Shown: positions 7,055 to 14,376, counted from the stretch's first letter. The stretch is 14,402 nt of DNA from a halophilic archaeon J07HX64 (GCA_000416085.1 KE356579.1:1969847-1984248), one strand, 5' to 3'. Notes: generated from the sequence alone by a model not told the origin. Numbers and translations are program-made.

Positions 7055-8269
7055 ATGACCAGACAACGACAGGGACCACTCGACGGCCTCCGGGTGATCG
7101 ACGCGTCCGGAATGATAAGCGGAGCCTTTGCGACGATGCTGATGGGTGATTTCGGCGCCGACGTCATTATGATCGAGCACCCGGAGGTGGGTGACCCGAT
7201 CAGGGAGTGGCCACAGAAGACCGAGGACGGCGAGTCACTCGCCTGGAAATCACTCGGGCGGAACAAACGCTGTGTAACACTCGACCTCGGGTCCGACAGG
7301 GGTCGTGCCCTCGCGCTGGAACTCGTCGAGGACGCCGACGTGTTCTTCGAGAACTTCCGGCCCGGCACGATGGAACGGTGGGGACTCGGCCCCGAGGAGA
7401 TCCACGCGGTGAACAGTCGGGCGATCATGGTCCGACTGTCGGGGTACGGTCAGACCGGACCGCGGTCCCAGGAGCCGGGTTTCGGGACCATCGCCGAGGG
7501 CGTCTCGGGATGGGCCCACGCAAACGGGTTCCCCGACCGGGAACCGTTGCTCCCACCGGTTAGTCTGGCCGACATCCAGGCCGCACAGTTCGCGCTGCAG
7601 GCGACACTGATGGCTCTCTTCGAGCGCGACGTCGGGCGCGGCGGCAGCGATACCGGACAGGTAATCGACGTCTCGCTCGTCGAACCGCTGTGGCGGGTCT
7701 TCTTCGGCGAGGTCGAAGCCTACGATCACATGGGTCACGTTCGCGAGCGGACGGGCAACCAACACCCCAACACCGCCCCGCGGAACATCTACGAGACTGC
7801 CGACGGCTACATCACGATGTCGGCCTCGAATCAGAGGATCTTCGAGCGGGTCGCCGAGGCGATCGACAAGGCGTGGCTGATAGAGGACGAGCGGTTCGCG
7901 GACAACGCCAGCCGTGTCGAGAACGCGGCGCCGCTCAACAAGGAGATCGAGGAGTGGACCAGACAACACACCACCGAGGAGGCAATCGAGATTCTCGAGG
8001 CAAACGACGCCATCGTCGGCCCGGTCAACGATATGAGCGATATCTTCGACGACGAGCAGTTCCAGGCCCGGGACAGTTTTGTCGAGGTCGACGACCCGGA
8101 CGTCGGGACTGTCCGAACGTTCAGCACCGTGCCGAAGTTCTCGCGCACCCCCGGTGAGGTGGAGTTTCTCGGACCCAGACACGGGGAACACAACGAGGCT
8201 GTCTATCAGGGTGAACTCGGACTCTCCGACGAGGAACTCGCCGAGTTGCGGGACGACGGGGTCGTGTAG
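7055..8269 (+). CDS. Class III CoA-transferase, CaiB/BaiF family
   Basis: A 404-residue family III (formyl-CoA transferase/CaiB type) CoA-transferase that moves CoA from a donor thioester to a carboxylic acid. N-terminal DGLRVIDASGMISGAFATML, then GDFGADVIMIE and WKSLGRNKRCVTLDL, and NFRPGTMERWGLG (about 100-112) are hallmark segments. RLSGYGQTGP is at 127-136. The catalytic Asp, which forms the acyl-anhydride intermediate, is D173 in VSLADIQAAQ. Length is standard. A 217-base gap separates it from the amidase, with a weak inverted repeat (ccggg/cccgg, 6898-6914) and a poor GGAG 12 bases before the ATG, so it may have its own promoter, though none is clear. Its TAG is directly followed by the ATG of the DRE-TIM gene, so the two are probably co-translated. 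Donor and acceptor are unknown. Confidence 0.93.
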   Translation: MTRQRQGPLDGLRVIDASGMISGAFATMLMGDFGADVIMIEHPEVGDPIREWPQKTEDGESLAWKSLGRNKRCVTLDLGSDRGRALALELVEDADVFFENFRPGTMERWGLGPEEIHAVNSRAIMVRLSGYGQTGPRSQEPGFGTIAEGVSGWAHANGFPDREPLLPPVSLADIQAAQFALQATLMALFERDVGRGGSDTGQVIDVSLVEPLWRVFFGEVEAYDHMGHVRERTGNQHPNTAPRNIYETADGYITMSASNQRIFERVAEAIDKAWLIEDERFADNASRVENAAPLNKEIEEWTRQHTTEEAIEILEANDAIVGPVNDMSDIFDDEQFQARDSFVEVDDPDVGTVRTFSTVPKFSRTPGEVEFLGPRHGEHNEAVYQGELGLSDEELAELRDDGVV

Positions 8270-9361
8270 ATGCAACTAACCGACGTCACCCTCCGTGAGG
8301 GTGATCAGATGCCCGGTGGAGACTACACCGCGGACCAGAAGATCACAGCCGGACGGTTGCTCGACGAGGTGGGGCTCCCGTTTGTCCAGCCAGGGTTTCC
8401 CGCGACCGGAGCAAAGGACCGACAGGTGATCGAGACGCTCGCGGCCGAACTCGACGCGGAGGTGGTCGCGCTCGCTCGCGCACTCGAACGGGACGTCGAT
8501 GCGGCGGTTGATGCCGGTGCGGATGTCGTGGAGACGTTCGTCCCCGTCTCGGACCGCCACCTCACACACCTCCTCGGAAGTTCGCGCGGGGAGATGCTGA
8601 CGATGCTCGCCGATACTGTCGAGCACATCACCGACCGGGGTGTGACCCCGCACGTCACACTCGCCGACGCCTTCCGGACTGACCCCGAGCACCTCGTGGA
8701 GGTGTTCGAGACAGTGCCGGACGTGCCGTACATCACTCTGGCCGACTCCGTCGGTGCCCGGACGCCACGGAGTGTCCAGACTCGTCTCGACCTCCTGGCA
8801 GACGATATCGACCTCGACCGTGCCGGCGTCCACTTCCACGACGACATGGGGTGTGGGACCGCGAACGCCCTCGCCGCCTACCACGCTGGCGTCGGCAAGG
8901 CAGACGTTAGTGTCGCGTCGCTCGGCGAGCGCGCCGGCAACAGTTCACTCGAGGAGGTTGTGGTCGCCTGTGCCGTCGACAACGGCGACGACCTCGGTAT
9001 CGAGACAGGCAATCTGGTCCCGGTCTGTCGGGAGGTCCTCGACAGTATCGGCGAGACGTACGACGACCGGAAGGCCGTCCTCGGTGAGCGGATCTCCGAA
9101 CACGAGTCGGGCATCCACACCGCTGCGATGCTCTCGGACACCACCACACTGGAGCCGTTCGACCCGGAGCGGTTCGGTGGCGAGCGGCGATTGCGCTTTG
9201 GGTCGGCAACCGGGGCGAGCAGCGCGCGTCAACTCCTCGAACGCGTGGGTGTCGAACCGGACGAGGACACCGTCGAAGGGTTTCTGTCCGTGCTCGCGGC
9301 AAACGGGCCTGTCGGACTCGACAGGGCGCTCGAACTCGCACGCGAGGAGGGTCTCCCCTGA
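8270..9361 (+). CDS. DRE-TIM metallolyase superfamily enzyme, homocitrate synthase/isopropylmalate synthase-like
   Basis: A 363-residue TIM-barrel enzyme of the HMGL-like/pyruvate carboxyltransferase family, which makes or breaks C-C bonds next to a carboxylate, often with acyl-CoA. The N-terminus DVTLREGDQMPGG (5-17) matches the catalytic LREGEQ of homocitrate synthases, with R9 and E10 kept and D12 in place of Glu. Metal ligands HFHDD are at 188-192, followed by GCGTANALAA. SLGERAGNSSLEEV (217-229) and SEHESGIH (277-283) are typical of LeuA/NifV-type proteins. The Glu usually found in IEVGFP is replaced: residues 38-44 read FVQPGFP (Q40). No LeuA-type regulatory domain is present. Its ATG abuts the stop of the CoA-transferase gene. 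It may condense or cleave the thioester produced by that enzyme (inference). Calling it a true homocitrate or citramalate synthase would go beyond the evidence. Confidence 0.87.
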   Translation: MQLTDVTLREGDQMPGGDYTADQKITAGRLLDEVGLPFVQPGFPATGAKDRQVIETLAAELDAEVVALARALERDVDAAVDAGADVVETFVPVSDRHLTHLLGSSRGEMLTMLADTVEHITDRGVTPHVTLADAFRTDPEHLVEVFETVPDVPYITLADSVGARTPRSVQTRLDLLADDIDLDRAGVHFHDDMGCGTANALAAYHAGVGKADVSVASLGERAGNSSLEEVVVACAVDNGDDLGIETGNLVPVCREVLDSIGETYDDRKAVLGERISEHESGIHTAAMLSDTTTLEPFDPERFGGERRLRFGSATGASSARQLLERVGVEPDEDTVEGFLSVLAANGPVGLDRALELAREEGLP

Positions 9362-9493
9362 GCGACACTCGGTGTAGCCACGACCGAGGGCCCGGATAGC
9401 ACGCACAACCGCCGACGGGGACCAGAAACGCCGACTCCACCTGCGGTGACAACGGTGACGTCGGTGGATATAGAGCACAAAACGCCGCCCTGG

Positions 9494-9514
9494 ACACTGT
9501 CGTCCTGACAGTGT
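9494..9514. repeat. Inverted repeat between the DRE-TIM gene and the HTH-10 gene, terminator or operator
   Basis: acactgtc (9494-9501) and gacagtgt (9507-9514) are perfect 8-base arms around gtcct, followed at 9520-9523 by tttt. It is the strongest short palindrome in the 223-base gap. It could end the upstream transcript, or be a binding site about 70-90 bases before the regulator gene. Confidence 0.45.
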
Positions 9515-9546
9515 GGCCGTTTTGAACCCACTGACCTGTGAACAAC

Positions 9547-9554
9547 GTTTATGC
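9547..9554 (+). promoter_or_regulatory. Putative TATA box of the HTH-10 regulator gene
   Basis: gtttatgc is centred about 35 bases before the chosen ATG (9585), predicting a leader of about 8 bases. A second AT-rich string, tctataat (9564-9571), is too close to that ATG to serve it. An in-frame upstream ATG at 9513 is not used in this model because its 24 extra residues would span the TATA box and part of the palindrome. Confidence 0.35.
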
Positions 9555-9584
9555 AGAGTGCCTTCTATAATCAGAGACAGCCGG

Positions 9585-10235
9585 ATGTTTCAGGCCACAA
9601 TCCACCTGCATCAGCACAAAGACTGTGTGCTCTCGGAGTTTGCCGAGACGTTCGACGTGTCGTTCGACACGACAATCGAGGGGTTACACGACCATCGCGT
9701 CACCTTCGTCATCGAACTCGAGCACCGCGCGGTGGAGGCTGCCGACTTTTTTACCGCCTCGGAGCAGGTGAACCACCTCGAGCAACTCGACGAGGAGAGC
9801 TACCTCGTCACGAAAGACTCCTGTGGGGCGTACGAGGCTGTCGACCTGAACAACGGGATCTTGCGCCGGCGCAGCGTCATCACCGCGGACCGACGCGAGT
9901 ACACTATCCTGTGTTTCCGTAGAGAGGATCTCAGGGCGATGATCGACGAGTTCAGACAGATCGGCGATGTCGCACTGGAAAAGCTGTCAAAGTTTCACCG
10001 GTCGACAGACACGTTGACCGACCGGCAGTTCGAGGTGCTCGAGTGTGCACTCGAAGAAGGGTACTTCGAGTGGCCACGCGACGCCGACAGCGAGACCGTC
10101 TCGGGGAAACTTGGTATCAGTCGCGCGACGTTTCTCGAACATCTCCGGAAAGCACAGTCGAAACTGCTCACGGAGGCACTCGAGCGACACGATCGAACAA
10201 ACCAGGCCGGACACATCGAACCCAGATCACGGTGA
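9585..10235 (+). CDS. HTH-10 (bacterio-opsin activator type) transcriptional regulator
   Basis: A 216-residue DNA-binding regulator of the haloarchaeal Bat/HTH-10 family. The N-terminal 130 residues match the small sensor-like region of this family (MFQATIHLHQHKDCVLSE at the start, then a strand-rich region), with no PAS or GAF domain. The helix-turn-helix at about 145-195 begins LTDRQFEVLECALEEGYFE and continues WPRD...LGISRATFLEHLRKAQ, the standard HTH-10 pattern. The start at 9585 gives the usual short N-terminus. It is the last gene of the + strand block, 223 bases after the DRE-TIM gene, and is the obvious candidate to control the cluster. Whether it activates or represses, and its ligand, cannot be told from sequence. 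Confidence 0.9.
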   Translation: MFQATIHLHQHKDCVLSEFAETFDVSFDTTIEGLHDHRVTFVIELEHRAVEAADFFTASEQVNHLEQLDEESYLVTKDSCGAYEAVDLNNGILRRRSVITADRREYTILCFRREDLRAMIDEFRQIGDVALEKLSKFHRSTDTLTDRQFEVLECALEEGYFEWPRDADSETVSGKLGISRATFLEHLRKAQSKLLTEALERHDRTNQAGHIEPRSR

Positions 10236-10317
10236 CAAGCACACTGTCGCCTACAACCTGATAGCTGGATCTCGTGTCTCTCGATCTCAGGGACCTGACA
10301 CTCTACGGCCAGTCGAG

Positions 10318-10344
10318 ACGGGAATCAAAAGCGTGGTTTCCCGT
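10318..10344. terminator. Inverted repeat in the convergent regulator/photolyase spacer, possible terminator
   Basis: acgggaa (10318-10324) and ttcccgt (10338-10344) are perfect 7-base arms with a 13-base loop. A second element, cggta/taccg (10383-10399, loop gtttact), lies further on. Both sit between the 3' ends of converging genes. Archaeal termination usually needs a T-run rather than a hairpin, and only short T-runs (cttt, gttt) occur near here, so the role is tentative. Confidence 0.3.
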
Positions 10345-10451
10345 GTGGCCGGAACAGGATGTGCCACAGTAGAGCTCTTTGTCGGTAGTTTACTTACCGG
10401 CGGATGTAGTCATCGACGACCGGTCCTCCACCGGCAGCAGTTGTTACTCCA

Positions 10452-11849
10452 TCAGCGCTTGCCCAGCGCCTCCTCAAACACCCGCTGTGCGCGCTCGTAC
10501 CCCTGGTTGCGGTCGACGATCGGGTCCGCGTACTCCGGCGCGAGTTGGTTGCGCTCGCCGGCCGAGAGCGTCGGCCAGTCGATTATCTTTCGCGTGGGCA
10601 CGTCCCGGAGTTCGGGGACGTACTCCCGAATAAATGCCGCGCCGTCATCGTACTTGCTGGCCTGACTCACCGGGTCGAAGATGCGCACATCCACCGAGTC
10701 GGTGCCCGTCGAGGCGGTCCACTGCCAGTTCCCGTAGTTCGAGGCGTAGTCGTGGTCGAGCAGCTGTTTCGTGAAGTACTGCGCGCCGACCCGCCAGTCG
10801 ACGAGCAGGTGCTTTGTCAGGAAACTCGCCACAACCTGTCGGGGTCTGTTGTGGACGTACCCCTCCTGGTTCAACTGGCGCATACCGGCGTCGACCAGGG
10901 GGTACCCCGTCTCGCCGCGCTTCCAGGCCTCTGCCTCCGCGTCGTCGTTGCGCCAGGCGATCTCGTTCGGGAACGACTTGTAGTTCGAGACCGCCAGGTC
11001 GGGGTTGTTGTACAGGAGGTGGTAGTTCTGTTCGCGCCAGGAGAGTTCGTAGCGGTACTTTCTGACGTTGCGACGCTCGCCCCCGGTGACCCGGTCGTAC
11101 ACGTCGCCGGCGGCCGCCCATATCTCGCGGATACCGATCGCACCGGTCGAGATATACGGCGACAGCCGCGACACCGCGCTCGTGGGTTCCTCCACCGCCT
11201 TTGCGAGGTCGTCACGGGTGTCGTTGTAGGAGGTGATGCCCGTATCGATAAACTCGTCGAGTCGGTCACGGGCAGCCTTGTACCCCCCCTCGGGCAGGTC
11301 GATGTCCGCGTCGGGTTCCGGCACTGTGGTTCCGTCGGACACCCCGGCCAGTGAGTCGGGCGACGGCGCCTGGTAGGGCGGACGCTTCGGCACCTGCTCC
11401 CAGTCGTTGTGGAACTGGCTGTGGTTCGGGTACGACGACTCCAGACGGCCGGGGTCGACGAGCACCAGATCAGTCCGGGACTCCCGGTCCACACCGGCCT
11501 GCGAGAGGGCGGTCTCGACACGCCGCTCCCGGTTGCGCCGCGCCGCCCGGTAGTGGTCGTTGTAGTAGATCGTGTCTGCCCCGTACTCCGCCGCCAGGTC
11601 AACGAGCACCTCGCTCGGCTCCCCAGCCCGGACCACCAGGTCACTTCCGTACTCGCGATACTGCTCGGTGAGTTTCCTGAGATGTCCAAAGTAAAGTGCA
11701 CGCTGCCGGGACCCCATCGTCCCCAGCAGGTCTGTTTCGTAGACGAACACCGGGACGACGGTGCTATCGCGCGCGGCTGCGGCGAGACCGGCGTTATCAC
11801 GGATCCGCGGGTCGCGTCGATGCCAGAACAGGTTCGGGCTCGAACTCAT
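10452..11849 (-). CDS. phr2: Deoxyribodipyrimidine photolyase (class I-type cryptochrome/photolyase family)
   Basis: A 465-residue FAD enzyme that repairs UV-induced pyrimidine dimers with light. The N-terminal antenna domain starts SSSPNLFWHRRDPRIRDN. The FAD/DNA domain contains YELSWREQNYHLL (267-279), GETGYPLVDAGMRQL (312-326), HNRPRQVVASFLTKHLLVDWR (333-353, split by this count) and SNYGNWQW (370-377). The electron-transfer Trp triad is complete by alignment to E. coli photolyase: W299, W352 and W375. N371, the Asn near the flavin N5, is kept, though the following Asn is Tyr here. The start at 11849 gives the family N-terminus; the longer frame to 12005 would run into pan. It lies 58 bases after pan on the same strand, so may be co-transcribed, though the functional link is only probable stress or housekeeping proximity. 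Confidence 0.95.
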   Translation of the reverse strand: MSSSPNLFWHRRDPRIRDNAGLAAAARDSTVVPVFVYETDLLGTMGSRQRALYFGHLRKLTEQYREYGSDLVVRAGEPSEVLVDLAAEYGADTIYYNDHYRAARRNRERRVETALSQAGVDRESRTDLVLVDPGRLESSYPNHSQFHNDWEQVPKRPPYQAPSPDSLAGVSDGTTVPEPDADIDLPEGGYKAARDRLDEFIDTGITSYNDTRDDLAKAVEEPTSAVSRLSPYISTGAIGIREIWAAAGDVYDRVTGGERRNVRKYRYELSWREQNYHLLYNNPDLAVSNYKSFPNEIAWRNDDAEAEAWKRGETGYPLVDAGMRQLNQEGYVHNRPRQVVASFLTKHLLVDWRVGAQYFTKQLLDHDYASNYGNWQWTASTGTDSVDVRIFDPVSQASKYDDGAAFIREYVPELRDVPTRKIIDWPTLSAGERNQLAPEYADPIVDRNQGYERAQRVFEEALGKR

Positions 11850-11907
11850 TACATACTGTTCGTGCCAGAGCCGGTAAGGTCCTGTGCCTAACAGCGTCGG
11901 TCCGCGG

Positions 11908-13119
11908 TCACGCGAACGTCCGCGAAACCTCCTCGTCGCTCTCGTTCTGTATCTTCTGGTAGGCGTTCCGGAAGTCGGCCATCTCGACCACCGTCCGGTC
12001 GTCACGGATGGCGAACATCCCGGCCTCTGTACAGACAGCTTTTATATCCGCACCCGAGGACTGGCCGGCCATCTCGGCCAACCCGTCGAAGTCGACGCCG
12101 TCACTGACGTTCATATCGCGGGTGTGAATCTGGAAGATCTGTCCACGACCCTCGGGGTCCGGCTTCGGCACCTCGATGAGGCGGTCGAACCGGCCGGGGC
12201 GGAGAATGGCACGGTCGAGCATATCGAACCGGTTGGTTGCCGCGATGATGCTTATCTCGCCGCGGTCCTCGAACCCGTCCATCTCCGAGAGCAACTGCAT
12301 CATCGTACGCTGGACCTCGGCGTCACCGGAGGTCTTCGACTCGGTGCGTTTCGCCGCGATGGCGTCGATCTCGTCGATGAATATCACCGCCGGTTCGTTC
12401 TGTCTGGCGAGTTCGAACAGGTCACGGACGAGCTTTGCGCCCTCACCGATGAACTTGTGGACGAGTTCCGAACCGGCCATCTTGATGAACGTGGCGTCGG
12501 TCTGGTTCGCGACGGCCTTTGCGAGCATCGTCTTGCCGGTGCCCGGCGGGCCGTGCAACAGCACACCCGACGGCGGGTCGATACCGACCGAGTCGAACAT
12601 ACCGGGGTTGCGGAGCGGCATCTCCACGGTCTCTCGTACCTCCTCGATCTGTTCTTTGATACCCCCGATATCGCCGTATGCGACCTCCGGACTGCGGTCG
12701 ACCTGCATCACCCGCGCCCTGACATCCGTCTCGTCGTCGAGTGACTTCACCACAGAGAGTGAGTTGTTCACCGCAACCCGGGCGTCCGGCTCCAACTCCT
12801 CGCGCATCTCGTCTGTCACCTCGGTCAGCGCCTCCTGGTTGTTGCCGTGCTGTTTGATTATGACACCGTCGCTCGATATCTCCTGCACTGTGGCCACGAA
12901 CAGGGGAGACTGTTTGAGCTTCTTGTTCTCGTGTGTCAGTCGCTCCAGTTTCTGCTGGTACTTGTTGTTCTCCGCGTTTGCGTCCAGCAGTTTGTCCCGC
13001 ATATCCTCGTTTTGCTCCTCGAGTACCTCGAGCCGCTGCTGTAGCGATTCGATCTTCTCCTGTTTGGACGCTTCGTCTTCAAACGGCATGTCGACGTCGT
13101 CCACGGTATCGGTCATCAT
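11908..13119 (-). CDS. panA: Proteasome-activating nucleotidase (PAN), AAA+ ATPase
   Basis: A 403-residue hexameric AAA+ unfoldase that feeds proteins to the archaeal 20S proteasome. It has an N-terminal coiled coil (about 18-70), an OB domain (about 72-140) and the ATPase domain. Walker A GPPGTGKT is at 190-197, pore loop KFIGEG at 222-227, Walker B VIFIDE at 245-250, sensor-1 Asn at N296 and Arg fingers R307 and R310. The N-terminus MMTDTVDDVD and the tail VSRTFA are, from memory, close to haloarchaeal PanA. The C-terminal TFA is a degenerate HbYX motif: Phe replaces Tyr and Thr the hydrophobic residue. Starts at 13119 and 13116 (two ATGs in tandem) are both possible; the TATA spacing suits a leaderless transcript from either. 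Divergent from the MBL hydrolase gene. Confidence 0.97.
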   Translation of the reverse strand: MMTDTVDDVDMPFEDEASKQEKIESLQQRLEVLEEQNEDMRDKLLDANAENNKYQQKLERLTHENKKLKQSPLFVATVQEISSDGVIIKQHGNNQEALTEVTDEMREELEPDARVAVNNSLSVVKSLDDETDVRARVMQVDRSPEVAYGDIGGIKEQIEEVRETVEMPLRNPGMFDSVGIDPPSGVLLHGPPGTGKTMLAKAVANQTDATFIKMAGSELVHKFIGEGAKLVRDLFELARQNEPAVIFIDEIDAIAAKRTESKTSGDAEVQRTMMQLLSEMDGFEDRGEISIIAATNRFDMLDRAILRPGRFDRLIEVPKPDPEGRGQIFQIHTRDMNVSDGVDFDGLAEMAGQSSGADIKAVCTEAGMFAIRDDRTVVEMADFRNAYQKIQNESDEEVSRTFA

Positions 13120-13137
13120 TCTTTATTGGTTCTCTGG

Positions 13138-13145
13138 GTAATAAG
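13138..13145 (-). promoter_or_regulatory. Putative TATA box of pan, leaderless transcript
   Basis: Read on the minus strand this is cttattac, centred 22-25 bases before the two tandem ATG codons of pan. That is slightly short of the usual 26-27 from the first ATG and fits the second (13116) better. Confidence 0.45.
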
Positions 13146-13291
13146 ATGTTTCGGGTCGCGGTGTCGGTCTGACACTACCAACACGTATCAGCCACTGTTC
13201 CGGACCGGGGGCGTCGTCCCGCAGATGGGGGGCCACCAGTGTGCTGTGGGTGAGGCTAACGCCCTTGTATCGCCGGACCCAATGCAAGTGC

Positions 13292-14041
13292 ATGGCCATC
13301 GAGTACGACAGCCTCACAGTCGAGTGGTTGGGGTACGCGACACTCCGGGTTACCGCCGGCGAGACGGTGGTGTATCTCGACCCCGGTCGGTACGGTGCGC
13401 TGACCGGGGCGTGGGAGGCCGACAGCCCCGGGGCAGCAGCGGCACACCCGTCGGCGACCGACTACCGACCCCGGGACGGTGACCTCGTCTGTGTCACCCA
13501 CCGCCACCACTACGACCCCGACGGTATCGAGCGCGTTGCCGCCCCTGACGCGACAGTGCTCGCGTTCGAGGGGATACAGCCACGCAGAGGGAGCCGCGAT
13601 CTGCCGCGGTTCGTCGACCTGCCACAGGGTGTCCGGAGAGTCGGCGGCGAGGAACAGGGGGTCGCCGCGAACGTCCCGTTCTGGACTGTCCCGGCATACA
13701 ACGAACCCGACGGCCCCCGGGTCCGTGCCGACGGCACCCCTTTCCACCCCGAGGGTCGTGGCTGTGGGTTCATCCTGTCTGTTGAGGACACGCGCCTCCT
13801 CTGGCCCGGTGACACCGACGTGCTGGCGGGCCACGCCGAACTCGACATCGACGTGTTCTGTCCACCAATCGGCGGGTCGTTCACGATGGACCGTCGGGAG
13901 GCTGCCGACCTCGCGTCGGCGATGGACCCTGGACTCGTTGTTCCGGTTCACTACAACACGTTCGACGCACTCGAGACCGATTCGAGCGCGTTCGCAGCCG
14001 ACGTGGCAGGCGAGGGTGTTCCGGTCGCACTCGACGAGTGA
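13292..14041 (+). CDS. Metallo-beta-lactamase fold metal-dependent hydrolase (UlaG/UPF0173-like)
   Basis: A 249-residue MBL-fold protein. The first strands (LTVEWLGYATLRV) are followed by VYLDPG, then the metal motif VCVTHRHHYDPDG with H70, H72, H73 and D75. The usual HxHxDH is not met exactly: the terminal His is lost. Later motifs are WPGDTDVL (171-178, metal Asp D174), PIGGSFTMDRREAADLA and VPVHYNTFD (217-225, H220), which are the pattern of UlaG/UPF0173-like hydrolases. The start at 13292 is preferred over an in-frame upstream ATG at 13241 because it places MAIEYDSL at the family N-terminus; a TATA-like cttgtatc is centred about 24 bases earlier. The upstream 172 bases are shared with the divergent pan gene. 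Substrate unknown; a sugar-phosphate lactone or phosphodiester would be guesses. Confidence 0.88.
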   Translation: MAIEYDSLTVEWLGYATLRVTAGETVVYLDPGRYGALTGAWEADSPGAAAAHPSATDYRPRDGDLVCVTHRHHYDPDGIERVAAPDATVLAFEGIQPRRGSRDLPRFVDLPQGVRRVGGEEQGVAANVPFWTVPAYNEPDGPRVRADGTPFHPEGRGCGFILSVEDTRLLWPGDTDVLAGHAELDIDVFCPPIGGSFTMDRREAADLASAMDPGLVVPVHYNTFDALETDSSAFAADVAGEGVPVALDE

Positions 14042-14364
14042 GCGCGACCCCGCTTCGGGTCACCGAGTGGGCCACACTCGGGGTCGGTCTGACGACGCTG
14101 AGTACACCCGCCAGTGTGATGTACCCGAACTCACCGCTGTGAGTGCATCCGGGTCTCCGGGCTTCCCCGGACTGGCGGTCTGTTGCTGGAAGGGGCGATG
14201 CCCGGTCCACCCTGTCGTCCGAACCTGTCGATGTCGCCTGGTCTCGCGCCACGCGAGCAGACCGGAGTGTGTGACCCACCTGCCGCCGTGTTGCCACTGG
14301 GGCGGAGACTGCCCCGCAGATGTGGACCACCAAATTCGACGAGCCGGTGGGGTCATCTGAAACT
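14042..14364. other. Non-coding, hairpin-rich 323-base stretch downstream of the MBL gene
   Basis: No convincing protein gene. Beyond the hairpins at 14046-14085, it holds actcac/gtgagt (14129-14144, loop of 4) and a longer stem at 14238-14265, where ggtct-cgcg pairs with cgcg-agacc across the loop cca with a 3-base bulge. A Cys-rich frame starting at GTG 14139 is judged not to be a gene. This could be a structured 3' UTR, a small RNA or a decayed region. Confidence 0.3.
14046..14085 (+). terminator. Tandem and mutually exclusive hairpins after the MBL gene
   Basis: Just after the stop, gaccc (14046-14050) can pair with gggtc at 14057-14061. Next, ccgagtg (14063-14069) pairs perfectly with cactcgg (14075-14081). 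Alternatively gacccc (14046-14051) can pair with ggggtc (14080-14085), enclosing the whole element. No T-run follows, so a simple T-run terminator is not evident; a 3' UTR structure is more likely. Confidence 0.4.
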
Positions 14365-14376
14365 GGTATATATCTG
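14365..14376 (+). promoter_or_regulatory. Strong TATA-like box at the right edge of the window
   Basis: ggtatatatctg, preceded by gaaac, is the most AT-rich string in the last 400 bases and predicts a transcript starting around 14393-14398 on the plus strand. The gene itself would lie beyond 14402. Confidence 0.4.

Noticed and set aside
7250..8275. 341-residue open frame antisense to the CoA-transferase
   Set aside because: Shadow of a clearly conserved gene; no domain and no promoter of its own.
9513..9584. Extended N-terminus of the HTH-10 protein from the ATG at 9513
   Set aside because: The extra 24 residues do not look like the family, and they would cover the putative TATA box and part of the palindrome.
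13161..13175. gtgtc-ggtct-gacac inverted repeat between pan and the MBL gene as an operator
   Set aside because: Arms are only 5 bases, expected by chance at this GC content, and it sits upstream of both putative TATA boxes without a matching copy.
14139..14360. Cys-rich short frame (ten Cys in about 74 codons) starting at GTG
   Set aside because: It is Arg-rich rather than acidic, its Cys spacing fits no zinc-finger type I recognise, and it has no ribosome site; the region looks like structured non-coding DNA.
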